From Edolisoma coerulescens (lineage: Eukaryota > Chordata > Aves > Passeriformes > Campephagidae): DNA of 64,000 nucleotides. Below, piece after piece: positions 9,497 to 22,245 of the stretch. Within the stretch, counting starts at the first letter, position 1. Each line of letters opens with the position of its first letter. Location of the stretch: NCBI GenBank assembly GCA_013397115.1, contig VWZW01002639.1, forward strand, positions 682,001-746,000, in the 5' to 3' direction. The notes beneath the pieces were generated by a model, which worked only from the letters and a program-made list of their open reading frames with translations, was not told the origin of the DNA and searched no databases. The position numbers and the translations under genes were made by a program.

Positions 9497-12400
9497 CCTG
9501 GCCCAGCTGTGCCAGCTGCAGCCAGCTTTTCCCAGAGCCAGGCCGTGCTCCAGACACCTCTGAGCCCCATCTGCCTCGGGGAGCAGATCCCAGTCGAGAC
9601 ATCAGCAGCAGTGTGGAGATGAAAACCCTCTGGAATGGCTTCATTTCCTGTGAGCACCACCCCGGGAAGAGGCGCTGGAATTCAGCTGCTCAGGGCAGCT
9701 CCAGCTGAGGGCACGGAGTCCCTGCAGGGCTCTCAGCCCCTGGAGCTGGGAATGTGCTGCAGGTGCTGCTCCATGGCACACGGACAGGCAGGGATGGCTG
9801 GGCACCAACAGGAGCCCAGCTGGGGGGAGCAGGATCGTGAAAACGACTTTTCCACAGGTAGGATACTAAAAGGAAGGCACTTCCCAAATAAACCTGAGTC
9901 AGAGCTTAAATAAGCCCTTCCTCAGGCCTGCCTGGCTGATTGCTGGGCTGGCACAGCCGGGGTGTGGCACCAGGGATCGTGCCGTGTGTCCTGTGCTGCA
10001 GGATGGCTGGAGATGGGATTGTGGAGAGAGACAGGGCCAAAAGCACAATTAAATCCCATAGGAAAGTCCATCTCTTCCCTTCCCTTTCCATTTTCCCCTT
10101 GGCCCTTTGCTGCAAAGCCTTTCCTGGTTCTGCACCCTGGAATTTCTGAGAGCAGGGGGAGCTTTGCTCAGGGCAGGGAGAGAAATAAAGCATTTTGATG
10201 CTTCTTTGCCTTCATCCAGCTCTGCACACAATGGGATGCATTTTTTTCTGTGAAATTTTATCATCTTGGTTAGAATGAGCTGCTGTCCTAAGTCTAAAAT
10301 TACCCAGAGTATTGAGCAATTCCAAAAGATTGGAGGAATTCCCACCTTTTTTTTTTTTTTTAATAATTAAGGTAAACATCTAAAGCCTGGAACAACTTGA
10401 AAGAAGTCCTTTCCATTTTAATTAAGCCTCTTTTTAACAATGTAGCTTTGGAAATCACCAGAACCCTGCTAGAAAGTTGAGTATCTCCACCTGGTGCCCT
10501 TGTGGAACATCCCTGCACTGACAGCTTCTTCACAGAAATCAAGGTATCCAAGTTCCTGACAATATTTTTAAAAACCCTTTAAAAGATTAGCCCTCATGAT
10601 CCCTCAATTTACCAGCTGATCTTCTGCTACCAAACTCGGGGCTGCACAAATTAAGAACAGCTTTAAGTCATCTCCAGGCACTGCGATTCCTCCTCCCCAC
10701 CTCTCCCAGCAGCGGGGATTATCTCATCATGCAGATCAATACTGGCTGCTTTAATACTCCATGTTCACTTGCTTTCAAATCCTCCAATTTAATCATGCAG
10801 CCTGAACGAGCAGCCTTGTTTTGGAGAAACTTCAGTGTTTTTAAAGAGACATTGAGTTTGGAAGCGGGCTTGAGGAACAAGACATGGCATTCTTCCCAGG
10901 GAAGTTCTTGTAAGTTTCCAGCTGGAGGAATTTAACGTGGCTGTGGTTTAAGGGATTGACCTGGAACTTCTTTTCTGCTTTTTCACATGTTGATGAAGAA
11001 TAGGAGACAGCAAATTTAATTCCATTCAAGGTGGCATTGTACGTTACAGATCCGAACAGAGGAAATTCATTAGACAGTAACTCTTCCTGTGGTGTCAACA
11101 TCACTTACCCAGAGCTTTTTGTGCTGTGCCAGTCCCAGCAAAACAGTTTAGAATCGACTGATCTATATTTTCTCGCCAAAGATGACACAAAAATATGATC
11201 TGCTGTGATCTATCTGTTCTCCTTTTGCTGTGTGTATACAATGAATTCATACATATTTTATGGAAACCCTTCACCGAAAGCTCCTGCAATCCTATAAAAA
11301 CGCCAGCTTCTGGTGCAGGAAGATTGATATTTGGGAAAATGATTGACTTGAAAAATAACTTTGCGTTCTCTGAGCTGCTTCCTTCATTCAGGGAGGGTGG
11401 AAATTCCAAGGAAGGGAGGGTGGAGGAATGATCATGGAAGGAGCACGACCTGCTAAGCCTGGTGAGAGAACACATCAGCCCCACCTGCCTTAGAACAAGC
11501 AAATCTCTGCTTTTAAAGCCTCTGCCTCCTGTTTTCTGTCTATTCCCATCATAATTTAATCGTTTTCCTGCTTTCCAGCACTCTCTGATCAGAGAATCAT
11601 TTGTTATTAATGTTTTTTTCCCAGCCATTCTGGTTGCCACAACAGTTCCATCATCACCAGGCTTGAAGGAGGAACAATTAGATCATGATTTGCTTTAAGC
11701 CTGTCCCAGCCATCACAAAAACCCAGCTGTGTGAACAAAGTACAGAATCCTCTCGTAGAGCAAATGCTGTTTGCAGTCTCACAATTTGCAGACTAAAAAT
11801 TAAATCACTATTTTTATCCTGCCTTTTCTGCCAGACATTAACTAAATTTTTCAACGTTGGCATGCTTAGGATTAAAGTTTTATTGACTTTTTTATTTTTA
11901 TTTTAAGGCAAACTTAAGATATGGCACATAAAGTTTTCATAGCTGCATTAGAAGAGTTCCTGGCTTCCAGATTCCGGCTTCCAGTTCTGCTGCCAGGAGC
12001 TCCTGATCCCAGTCCTGGTGACAATTTCAATCTACCTGGCTCACAGCTTGGACACAACACCCAAATTTGGCTTCAGAGAAAAGGAAAAGTGTGAGAGATG
12101 GAGCATGAGAGAAACTTCTGTGGGAAAGGGGAAGATCCAGTGGTGGAAATAATCCACAGGTTAATGGGAATGGTCCCCAGGAATCAACACAGGGAACGGG
12201 TTGTAATTGTGAAGGAAAATTGGTTTATTCACCATTCAAAGCCTCCTGTCAGGTTATTTTATGCTGCAGCCTTGTTTTTATTCCTTGGTTTGAGACATGA
12301 ATTAAGGCCTTTTGCTGTGTTTCCATTACCTCTGTCTCTCGTTCCTGTGAGTTGTCTTCCACCCCTCCTTAGCGTTTGCCACATGCAAATCTGCAGCTTT

Positions 12401-12701
12401 GAGGTGAGAGGAAAAGCAAGATTATTTTAGGAACTGCTGTTTTCACAAGTTCCCTTGCTAAACTGCTTTCTGAGGTCATTTCCCACCCATGTCTTTGAGC
12501 TTCTAATCTCATTTTCTGTTATTCAAGAGAGTGCCCTGGTCCTCAGTTAACCAGACTGAACGAGGCACAAATTTTTAACTGGTTTTCCAAACAGCTCATT
12601 GATGTTCACTACCTGAAATATCCCAGAAAAAGCTTAGATACCTATTTTGTTAATGTAAAATTCAATACATTTTCTAATATTTTCATGTATTTATAATTAA
12701 A
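9497..12701. other. Unique stretch, G+C-rich at the left end
   Basis: About 9500-10200 is richer in G+C than its surroundings, with many CAGCTG/CTGCAG-type words, but gives no recognisable protein. A 179-codon minus-strand open frame at 11101-11640 has no known domain and is discussed under findings. A T-run lies at about 10347-10361. No exon is supported. Confidence 0.5.
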
Positions 12702-12795
12702 ATTATAGAACAATTTCTGTTGGAAGGAACCTTTAAAGGCCATGAGCAGGGACGCCTTCCACTGGACCAGGCTACTCAGAGCCCTGTCCAATTCC
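12702..12795 (-). mobile_element. CR1 LINE 3'-end scrap, minus strand
   Basis: Eroded antisense CR1: 'attatagaacaatttctgtt', then 'ggaaggaacctttaaaggcc', 'gggacgccttccactgg' and 'ccaggctactcagagccctg'. It keeps only about 90 bp and is more diverged than the other copies. Confidence 0.75.
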
Positions 12796-12965
12796 ATAGT
12801 GAAGGAGTAGAATTTAAATTATAACTTTTCACCTGTGTTCCAGGAGATGAAGGAAGAGGTTTTGGACTCTTGTATCATGTATTTCACTGAGCACAGCTGA
12901 ATTCCTGGGAATTTAATTGTGTGGGATCTGTGGCCATAGCTGTTAAGAGGTGGAGGGGAAAATAA

Positions 12966-13516
12966 CCAGCTTATGGTGTTATTTGGAAAAGATGGGAGCA
13001 ATTCTTGGGGCTGGCCTGTGCAGGGACTTGGGTGATCCTTGTGGGGCTCAGATTACTGGGAATACTGGTTGGTGTGCCAGTGGAGATTTGGCCAATTCCA
13101 ATAGAAATTGATGAAGCTATTCAGGGTTCCTTTGTTAACACAAATGTGTGGGACTACCTCAGTCCTGTAGATGCATGGGATTGGTGGGTTCCTCACCTTC
13201 CCAAGGCATCTTCTGAACCTCAGGAGCTAGAGATCCTCAACTCTACATATTTGACCTTTTGTGTCGAATTTAATTATACAATGAAGAGTCAATCTTTAAT
13301 TAAGGATGTTACTCCTTATCACGATTTATATAAAAACCAGACCTCATGGTGCAACTACACTTCTTTAGTTCATTCTGTATATGATACTCCCTTTCAACTA
13401 TTTCAGTATTTTTCATTTGTGGAGATAGAGTTTGGCCTGCTGTCCCAGCACACATCACTGATTTTGTGACTTTTAGTGCAAACCAGAGAGAGGCACCAAT
13501 GTGCAGCATTTGCTGA
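12966..13516 (+). pseudogene. Endogenous retrovirus env-like fragment (broken)
   Basis: An open frame runs from 12966 (just after an in-frame stop at 12963) to a stop at 13467-13469. It has no upstream ATG; the first possible unusual start is TTG at 13005. Counting from there, residues 9-26 form a hydrophobic stretch like a signal peptide. A Trp/Pro-rich segment follows (residues 49-66), then four N-glycosylation sequons (N79, N90, N111, N117) and cysteines at 86 and 116. This pattern fits the N-terminal half of a retroviral surface glycoprotein. Near 13405-13412, at a T-run, the likely frame shifts. The other frame then continues with 'ICGDRVWPAVP', a phrase typical of betaretrovirus-like Env, until a TGA at 13514-13516. 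No transmembrane subunit, pol or LTR is seen beside it. It is therefore an isolated, frameshifted remnant. The identification is by composition and motif only. Confidence 0.55.
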
Positions 13517-16500
13517 GCTCCAGCTCCACCTACAGCAGAGGCTGTTCATGGCTCTTGCCCAAACACCCGGAGCAGACACCCAGAACATCAGCCCTGGCTG
13601 TGGGTGCTCTAGCTCAGAGCCATTACACTCCTATAAAGAGCTGCAAACGAGCAGCAGATTAAAGAGGACTGCAGGGAATTACCGAGGCCTCCGTGGAGAG
13701 GAATTTTTACCAACAGGAGCAAGTCACTACGAGGAGGTACAACCTATGTGGAGCAGGAGAACAGCATTTACAGGTCTCCTTCCTGAAGCAATCAGGATTG
13801 TTCATATTTCTGTTGCTACTTGAAAATGAGATAAAACCAAACCCCACAGTCTGCCCACAGCAGAGCCTCAAGTAGCTCCATCTCACAAGCACTGAGGATA
13901 ATCCGTGGTGCCAACTTGTGCTGGGCTGGGAAAGGAGCTTCCTGAGAAATGATCCCAAATCTCCACTTCTAATCCTGCATTTACCTCTTGGTTTAGCTGG
14001 AATAGGAGCAGGCAGCCCTCTCCTGCAGTCACAACATGGCATGAGCGCATCCTCACACACAAAGCCCATCGTGGAGCGTGTTTGATTTCCTGGCTGCCTT
14101 ATTTGTTTACAACAGTGCTCTTAAAATTGTCTCTCCCATCTGTGTGGTTCCCACTTGTCTGAATGAGAATGAGATATTAAAATGCCATCCAGATGTCTCG
14201 ATGCATATCAGCATTAACATATTATGCAAATTGTCACCAGGATGGGGTTTTTTCCCTCCTTAAACAAAACAATATTTGGAGGTGGAATGTAAAGAAGGGA
14301 AGCTGTGAAGGATGACAAGTGGGAGAAAAAAAAAAAGGCACTGAGCATATTCAGCTGAACTTTTCAATCACTTTGGATGAAAGGGTTATGTACAAAGTGC
14401 CCTCAGTTGTTTTCACTGTAAATCTAGAGAAGGACAATTGCAGGAAAACAATCTTGAAAAGCAAAACACACAATAAGCAAGGAAGCGACACCAAGCCTGG
14501 AGAGCTCATAAAATTAATTCCACAAAGTACAAAATAAAAGTTGCCTCTGATCTCATGAGAACAGAACTTCATAAACAGCAGCAACAAATATTTATTGGCT
14601 ACTGGGCATCGAATTTAAAGAAACCTTTGGCTCTGCCTCTGCAGATGGAGTTAAGTCCAAGGAATTAGCAGTGCAAGATCACACCTGAGCCTTCATTGCT
14701 CTAAAAATGAGAAAATTAAGATCAATATTGTTAATTGAGATTGAGTTTGGGGGGATCCTTACAACTAACAATAAACATGATGCCTCTTGAGTTTCCCCTG
14801 ACAAAATACAAAACACCAAAAATTGTAGATTCATTATTTGGCTTTCAATATTTTAATTGCTCCAAGCTTAAGCTGGATGTCAGGACAAAAATAAAATAGA
14901 GTCATATAAAGCAGAGGTAATGGAAAAAGGTTTTTTTATTAAGTCACCCACATTATTTTCATCTCAAGATAACATAAACCAGACTTACGTTGTGTCTGGC
15001 AGGTGTCTGCTTAACCTGTCCTTCCACAGATCCTGTACTGTTTACTCCAGTACCTGGCTGGCCTTTAGGCTGGACATTTCCCCAGCAGTTAACCTGAATT
15101 TCCCTTGCAATTTCCTCATGGAAATTCTCCTATTCCCTCACTTATGGCAGGGGGTCCAGGACACTTCCCAGCCTTCCTGCCACAGAGGACAGAGCTGGAG
15201 CTGATGCTGTGGAGGTTCTAAAAGAACCTTTCACCTACCTGAAGTTATTTCCCCTCCCTCACCATCCCACCTTAGATTAACCCAGCTCCATCCTGCCAGC
15301 CTTTCCTCATGCTCCATTTTTTCTGCAATTTTGGCCATGTTCCCCCCAGAATTCCCTTCAGTTCATCCATATCTGTGGAAATATTGGGTCCAAGGCAAGC
15401 CAGATATTCCAGCTGGAGAGTTACTGAGGAGTAGCCTTGAAGAATTGTTCCACATTGAAAATATGCTGTTCCTGCTCATATATCCTGATTTTCTCTCTGT
15501 TTCTCTTTGTTAATAACCCACCACCACAGCTCCTCTCCTGCACTCACCTTCCCTTCCCTTCTTCCCCATCCACCTTATCTGCAGAAGGCATGAGTGTAGC
15601 TTGATATGATTTGTTCTCACAACATCCACGCTGCTTCTTTTCTTATCATCCTTTATCTTCTGAGTGCTTAAATAGATTGGCTGACTATTTATCCTGGTGT
15701 CTTTCTGGGCACAGAGCAGGAAACGACTGAGCTTTTATTCTTCCCATCATTTTTAACAACATATTCCTTCATTATTGTTATTTTTTTGTCTAATACCAGT
15801 GGCACGTTATCTTCCCAGAGAGTTTATTCTGTGTGTCCCAGGGTTTCATCAACAGAGGGATGGAGAAGAAAGGATTGAATTTCAGCTGCTCCTGCAGCCA
15901 CTCCTGAGTGAGGATGACAATCCCAGTGTGCAAGGGATCAATGATATCACAAAAATTGATCTTTAATAAACAGGCTGAGAGTTTGGGTGTATCCTGTAGC
16001 AGTCAGAGGCACTGTGTTGTGTTATGTACATCACAGCAGAGGATGTGCACAATCCCATCCTGAAGATAGATTTTATAAATTTCAGTTTGCTGCAGTTCCT
16101 GGGGTTCAGCTCTAAAAGCACCAGAGACTTCTAATGATAATTCTCAAATGCCAGTCCAATGTCATAAGAGAGTAAAAAGAAGGAAATCTGTTCATATACT
16201 TTAGTTCCTGCAGTTGTTAAACCAGGAAAAAATGGCTGGTTTGAGGATTGCTAAGGAGTCAGAGAATAAATCTGTTTGTGGATTATTAATTGCAAAGTAA
16301 AAGCCAATTTTGCAATGGGTGAACAAGATCTGCTTTTCGTGCTCGTGTTTTTGGAGTGGCTGCAGCCAGAGCTACAAACATTTGTGAACCACCCCTCCAT
16401 CCTGCTTTAATTTGAATTCCTAGAGTTACGAACTATCAGCAAGAGGACAATAAATAGACCAACAGATTGTTTTGTAGATCTGATTTTTTACATGGAATTA

Positions 16501-19500
16501 ATGGAGTTTTAGCCACACTGCTTAAACCAGCAGGGTGAACATGACCTGCAAAACAAAGTTCCTCTTGGTGACACCTTCCAGATGCTGAAAGCAGAATCCC
16601 AGTTCCAATGGACTGGAGCAGAGGTCCAAACTCACCACATCCCAGACTTCTGCACCCCAAACTTTCACAAAGAACCTGGCAGGGAAAACTCTGGTTTAGA
16701 AAGGAGACAATGGTAAAAACCTGCTTGGATCTCACCCTTACAGACTGTACAGCCCTGCGGGGTGGCAGCCTGCCCTTATTTACAGGATAATGCTCTCCTA
16801 AACCTCCAATGTCGTGTGAGGTTGTTCAGCTGCAGTGGGGATGTGGTTTCTGAAGCGTGGTTACAGCAGGACACGGCTCTGCTGCTCCTGAAGAACATTT
16901 CCCATCCCAGGCCAGCTGCTTTGCAGCCCCTCACATGAAATTTTGGATTCATCCTCTCACAATTCTAAAGCATGAGTGGCTGATACAATAAATTCAGTGT
17001 TTTAGTTGTGATTCTCATGGTTTTTATGGTGACCCTGGTGGCCAGCCCGGGTTTCAGGGGCACAAGCTGCACTCCCACACCGTTCACACCCACAGGAGAG
17101 CTTTGGCTGAGCTGCTTTGGCACTTTCAAGACTGGATAATTGTGCACATTTAAAAGTCTCTTTCAAGGCCTTACCCAAACTTTATTGATCCTCCCTTGAC
17201 TCTCATTGCCCTTCACAGACAGGGGGGCAGCCAGGCTCCTGCTGCCTTACTTGATCTGTGCTGCTTACCAGAAATGCAGTTTCTTCTCCAAAACAGAGAT
17301 CTGGACATACTTTGTGTATTTGGTCTTCCTGCTTTACCTCAGGAGGTGTTTTCCTTGCTATTTGAGCCTCCTGCACAGAGACCTTTGAAGGGAAAAATGG
17401 AATTGCATCAAGGGAAATGAAATATTTGCTGTAATCCTGAGACAAGTTTAGTTAAAGATAATCAGTTTGTGTTGGAGCACTGCAAAATCTAGACATTTTG
17501 TACACCTGAGGTGATATTGTCTATCTCACAAAGCTGTGACTGTTAATTTAAGCAGATCTAGTGATAGCAGTCATTTTACTGGCATATTAAGAAATATTTA
17601 ATTTTTATTTGGCCCTGAATCCTTCCCAATGACTCTCCTCAAGCACATCAGAGAGCTTCAGGTGCACAAAACGTTCCCAACACACTGATTTTAGCTAAAA
17701 ATACTTTCTCTGAAGCTATTTCCTGACTATTTCTCAAATACTACAAGGAGAGGTAAAATTAGACTTCCTCAATTTGCAGCACTACCTGTTTGTATGGAAT
17801 TATCACGAGCAGATAAAATATCTGCTGGTTTGCTTCCAGGTACCAATACTTTCCAAGAAGGAATACTTACAAATCTAGTCAGGAACGTTGCACAGAGCAA
17901 AAGCGATGAAATTAGGTTAATACATTATTTATAATGAATGATTTGCTCAGCTCCATGCAAAACAGAGGAACATTTTTAACCAGTTAAATCGTACGAGAAG
18001 AGGTGAAAGACGTTGTTTCCCTCATTTTTCTCAGTTTCATGGCAGGCTGTCTTAATTAGTTATTGAGCTTTAACTTTGCCACTTGTCGTGTGGCAGCTGA
18101 CAATAAAAAAATACTGAAATAAATATAGAAATAAAGAGCTGTGCCTGAACAGATGAGCAAACATGTGGCCAGCCCTGGGAGTAGTGGCATTGCTGCTTGC
18201 TCTTGTCCCCTTTTTTTTAGCCACAAACTCCTTTCCTTGAGGTTTTCCTGTCTCCTTTCCTCTCCCATTCCCTTCACACGTGGTTCTAACAAAGGAATTG
18301 CAGCTGGAGGAACACTGGAGTGCAGAGTGGAGAATGAATTGTTGTTAATCACGCAGGTACAGCTCACTGGATAATTCATAGCACATCTCCCTGCCACATG
18401 TAGGACTTCAGAACTGATTAACCAGCAGCTCTCACTGCTGTCCCACCACGTAAGAAAGCGTGGCAATAAAAGAGGATTCAGCTTCACAGCACCACATAAG
18501 CTTAAATTTCACTGAGAATAACAACGTGAACATGGAAATGGGAGAGATGGGGAAAATATCTCAGGGAAAAAAAAAAAAAAAGATAAGAAAACAGTTCTTC
18601 AACCCTAAAAATAAAAAAGCAGGAGAACATCATACCAGGAAATGTAACAAATTTCCAAAGAGAGGCTGCGAGAGAAAACACTCCAATCCCACAAGAAGCA
18701 ATTAGAAGATCCTGTGGAAATGGTGCATTAAAAAGATGAGTCTCCAAAGGAATGAGCTGCTTTTTCCTCATCTCTTTCTTTTTTATTGTTGTTGCAATGG
18801 AATTCATCTGCCTGTGCTCTCTCTGCAGCGTCGGAGCGGTGCTTTCCCCTTCCAGAGGATTATCCGGCCTCTGTTGTGAGGGGCTGTGAATAAGCAAAAG
18901 CTTTCAGGGCTGTTGAGGAGGATGAAGCATGTTTTTATTTCTCTTTGTAGGACACAAAGCCTGTAGGAGGGAAATTGCAAAATATTGTTCTCTAGCAGGC
19001 ATTAGAGAAGCACTTGGTTTATTTACTCGTCTCCCACTTGAACCAACCTCCAGCCTCATTTCAATAAATAAGCTCCCACTCCATGGTTTTTATGTGAGGA
19101 GTGGGGTAAAGAGAGGAAGAGATATGAAGGGAAATTCTTCTGTGGAGTGGATTATACCTCTCCCTCTTTCTCCCCTTCCTTCCTGCCTGTTTCTCTTGCC
19201 TTGTAGAGGGGATTGACCTGAAAGAATTTGGGCATCTCACAAACCAGGGCACTCAGTCCTTGGGTTTAGACATCCAGCACCTTCTAGATCAGTTCATGTC
19301 TGGTTTAAAATGCAACTTTTCATTGCAGTTCTTCTCACCTGGAATCTGAAAAGGCCTTTGCAGGGTCTGCTCCCTGCAATCCTGCCCTCAGTGATTCCTG
19401 CTCTTCCTGGGAGGGAACTGAAAACAGATCACAAATCTGGGTTAATGGGTTTTATGATCAATCAGCTCATACCTGTCCTATTAATAATGCAAATGGGATA

Positions 19501-19914
19501 GGACTATTGAGTTATGAGGAGCTTATACACAACTATTAACCACTAATACATTCATTGGGCTGACTAAAGTATTAATTAGCTTTGATGCTGCTGGATTGCA
19601 GACTACCAGATAGTTTTACCAAGGCCTGCTCAAATTGATTAGAGTGATCCCATGCTGTGCACTGTGTTTCCACAACAGAATTGATCATTTTCCCTGGATG
19701 AAGACAAACAACATTCTGAACCACATCTGGGGATGTTTGTGACTGAGCTTGGTTAGGGATAGAAGGAATGGAAATACCCTGCTGGAGTGGTTTATCCTGG
19801 ATGGGATCTTATTCTGAAAAGAATCACTTTAAATTTGATGTGATTTGGTTTAGAGCCAAAAGAAAAGCAGAATAAAAGATTCTCCCTGTTTCACTGGGTG
19901 CTGCAGGGGTTTAG
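13517..19914. other. Unique non-coding stretch
   Basis: More than 6 kb without a recognisable gene. It includes an A-run at about 14328-14338, an A15 run near 18567-18581, and several A/T-rich segments. The sequence just after the env-like fragment (13517-13880) gives no clear retroviral product. No exon is supported. Confidence 0.5.
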
Positions 19915-19983
19915 CCCCATGGCAGGGGTGGGACTGGATGAGTTTTAAGGTCCCTTCCAACCCAAACCATTCTGGGATTCTCT
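19915..19983 (+). mobile_element. CR1 LINE 3'-tail fragment
   Basis: Only the last about 70 bp of CR1 are present: 'ccatggcaggggtgggactgg', 'ttttaaggtcccttccaaccc' and 'aaaccattctgggattct'. The sequence stays close to the consensus, so this looks like a severely truncated but not very old insertion. Confidence 0.88.
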
Positions 19984-20147
19984 GCTCTCACCCTGGAGAA
20001 ATGAAGGCAACAATCCTACATGGAAAACAATTATCCTAATGAGGTGGACACTGTGGGTTTCTCTGCAGGTGAAAGTCAGAATTAATTGGCCTTCTCAGCA
20101 CGCTCAGCACAAATTCAATGTGGGCACTCGGTGAGGAGGGTGTAAAT

Positions 20148-20444
20148 ATTGGTACTTTATAGTATTACACGGGTTTAATGATCATAATTGCTTTTTTCAT
20201 GTATCTTTGAAAGGGCCCAGGACAAGCCTGTGAAAGATTATTCTAAAAATATCACTGGCCTAAACTGAAGTGGGGTTATTTCACTGCATGTCTGGAGGGT
20301 CAGGAAAGTTCTTCATGGTTAGATCTGAGATGAAGATTCTCAAGGTATCAAAAGGGTCTTGATAAGGAAAATTTCAGTTTCCTCACGATTTTTCCTCCCA
20401 GTTCTGGATGCTCATTGTCCCTATAACATTTTCTCATTTCTCTG
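20148..20444 (+). repeat. 0.3-kb repeated sequence, copy A
   Basis: This segment matches 33712-34007 in the same orientation. The central part (20172-20363) appears identical by eye over 192 bp, while both edges carry substitutions and small indels. It is not CR1 or the LTR family found here. It has no long open frame, no poly-A tail and no clear terminal repeats. It may be a dispersed repeat of unknown type or a local duplication. Confidence 0.88.
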
Positions 20445-22192
20445 ACTTCTGAAAGTGTCTTTTCCTTTGCAGCACTTCACTGACAGTGAGTGGCAGTTGC
20501 TCATTCACCATTCTCTCTTCTAATTTTCTGTGAGCTAATTGCAAGGAGCATAAGCAAAGCTATTAGAATAGCAAAGCTCTGAGGGATAAAAGGAGAAAAA
20601 GAGCAGGTCAAGATGGCTGCAATTTACAGCAATATTTCTTTCAAGAAATGTGGGGGTCTAAAAGTCAATTGTTAAAAAGAAAGCAGAAAGAGACCTGCAA
20701 ATACCAATTCAAAAATCAATAGAAATGTCCAGTTTGATACAAAGTTTTACAGCAATTTCTAGGGAAAATACTTACCTTATGACATGACAAGCATCTTTAT
20801 TGCATTGGGTAAATGAGCCAGTAAAAGCAAAAATATTGGGACCATATTGGAGCAGAGCAGCAGGACTGAAAACCAGGAATACTCAGGCACAAAGATAACA
20901 TAGGAAGAAAAAAACAAAACCCAGCCCACAAAAGAAACCCCATTTGAGGTGATTCTTGCAGTCCAAAGCTGTTTTCTGAAAGAGGGAACAAGCTTGATAA
21001 TCAAAAGGCATCATTATCTGGCTAATGTTTCCCAGAATTCTGAAAGAAATAGAAATACAATTATTAAAACTATCTCAGGTTCTGAGCAAAGCAATTTTGC
21101 TCCTGTCTGCGTTGATGTGTAACCCCAGCAGGAGATTCCTTATAACCTGAGCTGATGATGATTACAAATCATCAGCTTCATTTATGTATCACTTATGGTT
21201 AAAATTCACTTTTGATAGCAGTGAATGAGGGCGGTGAAAATTGTAAATTAAAATACGTACTCGAGCTGTTGTGTCAACACAGCTTCAATAGCTCGTGATA
21301 AAAAAGGTAGAAAAACCTCAATGACTGTTGTGGAAATAAAAATTTCCATATTTCCCTGTCTTAAAATTGTGACTGATAGGTGGATGTAGCATGAAAAAAA
21401 CCAGGAATGATTAAAAAAAATAGCTGCATTGGTCACATGTAGGCCACAAGTAAGGTACAGGAATCTTCATAAATCACACGTACAGCCCGAGCACAGACGG
21501 ATTAACAGGTGGTGAAACAACAGCTGACATATCCAACGTGATGGGCGAGAAATATGGCCAGGGTGAGCAGTTGGGACAAGCTTTAATTCAGCACAGTACC
21601 CTTTGGAAAATTGATGGCTTTTAAAATAACTTGGGAACGTTTCTGCCCCCCTCACGGTGCCTGCTGGCCCCTGGGGCTGGGAGTGGATCCAGCACCATTG
21701 TTGGGACAACAAAGAGTGAAGCTGAGCAGGTGCTGGTGGCCACTGGCAGCAGTTTGAGATGATTCCCGTGGGCAATTACTCAATTAGAGCTGTTCTGACA
21801 GCAGCACCAGCTCAGGACTTAAAATAATGTAAGATGAAGGATTTATTGCCATGCAGAGGTCCTCCCGCTTGGGTGTGGGATAGTAGGAAGGGTATTCCTG
21901 AATTCCTGGTGGATGAGAACAAAAATAAAACCTCTGTTAGCCTTGGAGCAGATTAAAGGCAGGTAAACAGAGCATCGGAGAGATCTGTCATGGGAATGAA
22001 GGCAGAAGGACACGGCTCTGCCAGCCTGGTAACCTTCAGCAAAGAAATGCAGGATGAGCTCATTTGAACAGAGATTGGAAGAATTATGGGATGAAAAATT
22101 AGTTAAATAAATCAGCAGGCGTGTCAGGTGATCCTCTGCAGCAGAGATGGATGTTTCTTTTTCAATTTACTGAAAAGGCACAATCTCTTGGC

Positions 22193-22245
22193 TTGGACTC
22201 GAGGATCTTGAAGGTCTTTTCAGCCTCAACTTTTCTGCTTCTCAC
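22193..22245 (+). mobile_element. Possible decayed CR1 3' tail
   Basis: 'ttggactcgaggatcttgaa' followed by 'ggtcttttcagcctcaac' resembles the older CR1 3' end 'gacttgatgatcttagagg' plus 'tcttttccaacctaaa'. The match is short, so chance cannot be excluded. Confidence 0.4.

Noticed and set aside
13517..13880. Continuation of the env-like element (transmembrane subunit)
   Set aside because: No fusion peptide, immunosuppressive-type region or membrane anchor pattern could be seen in any frame.
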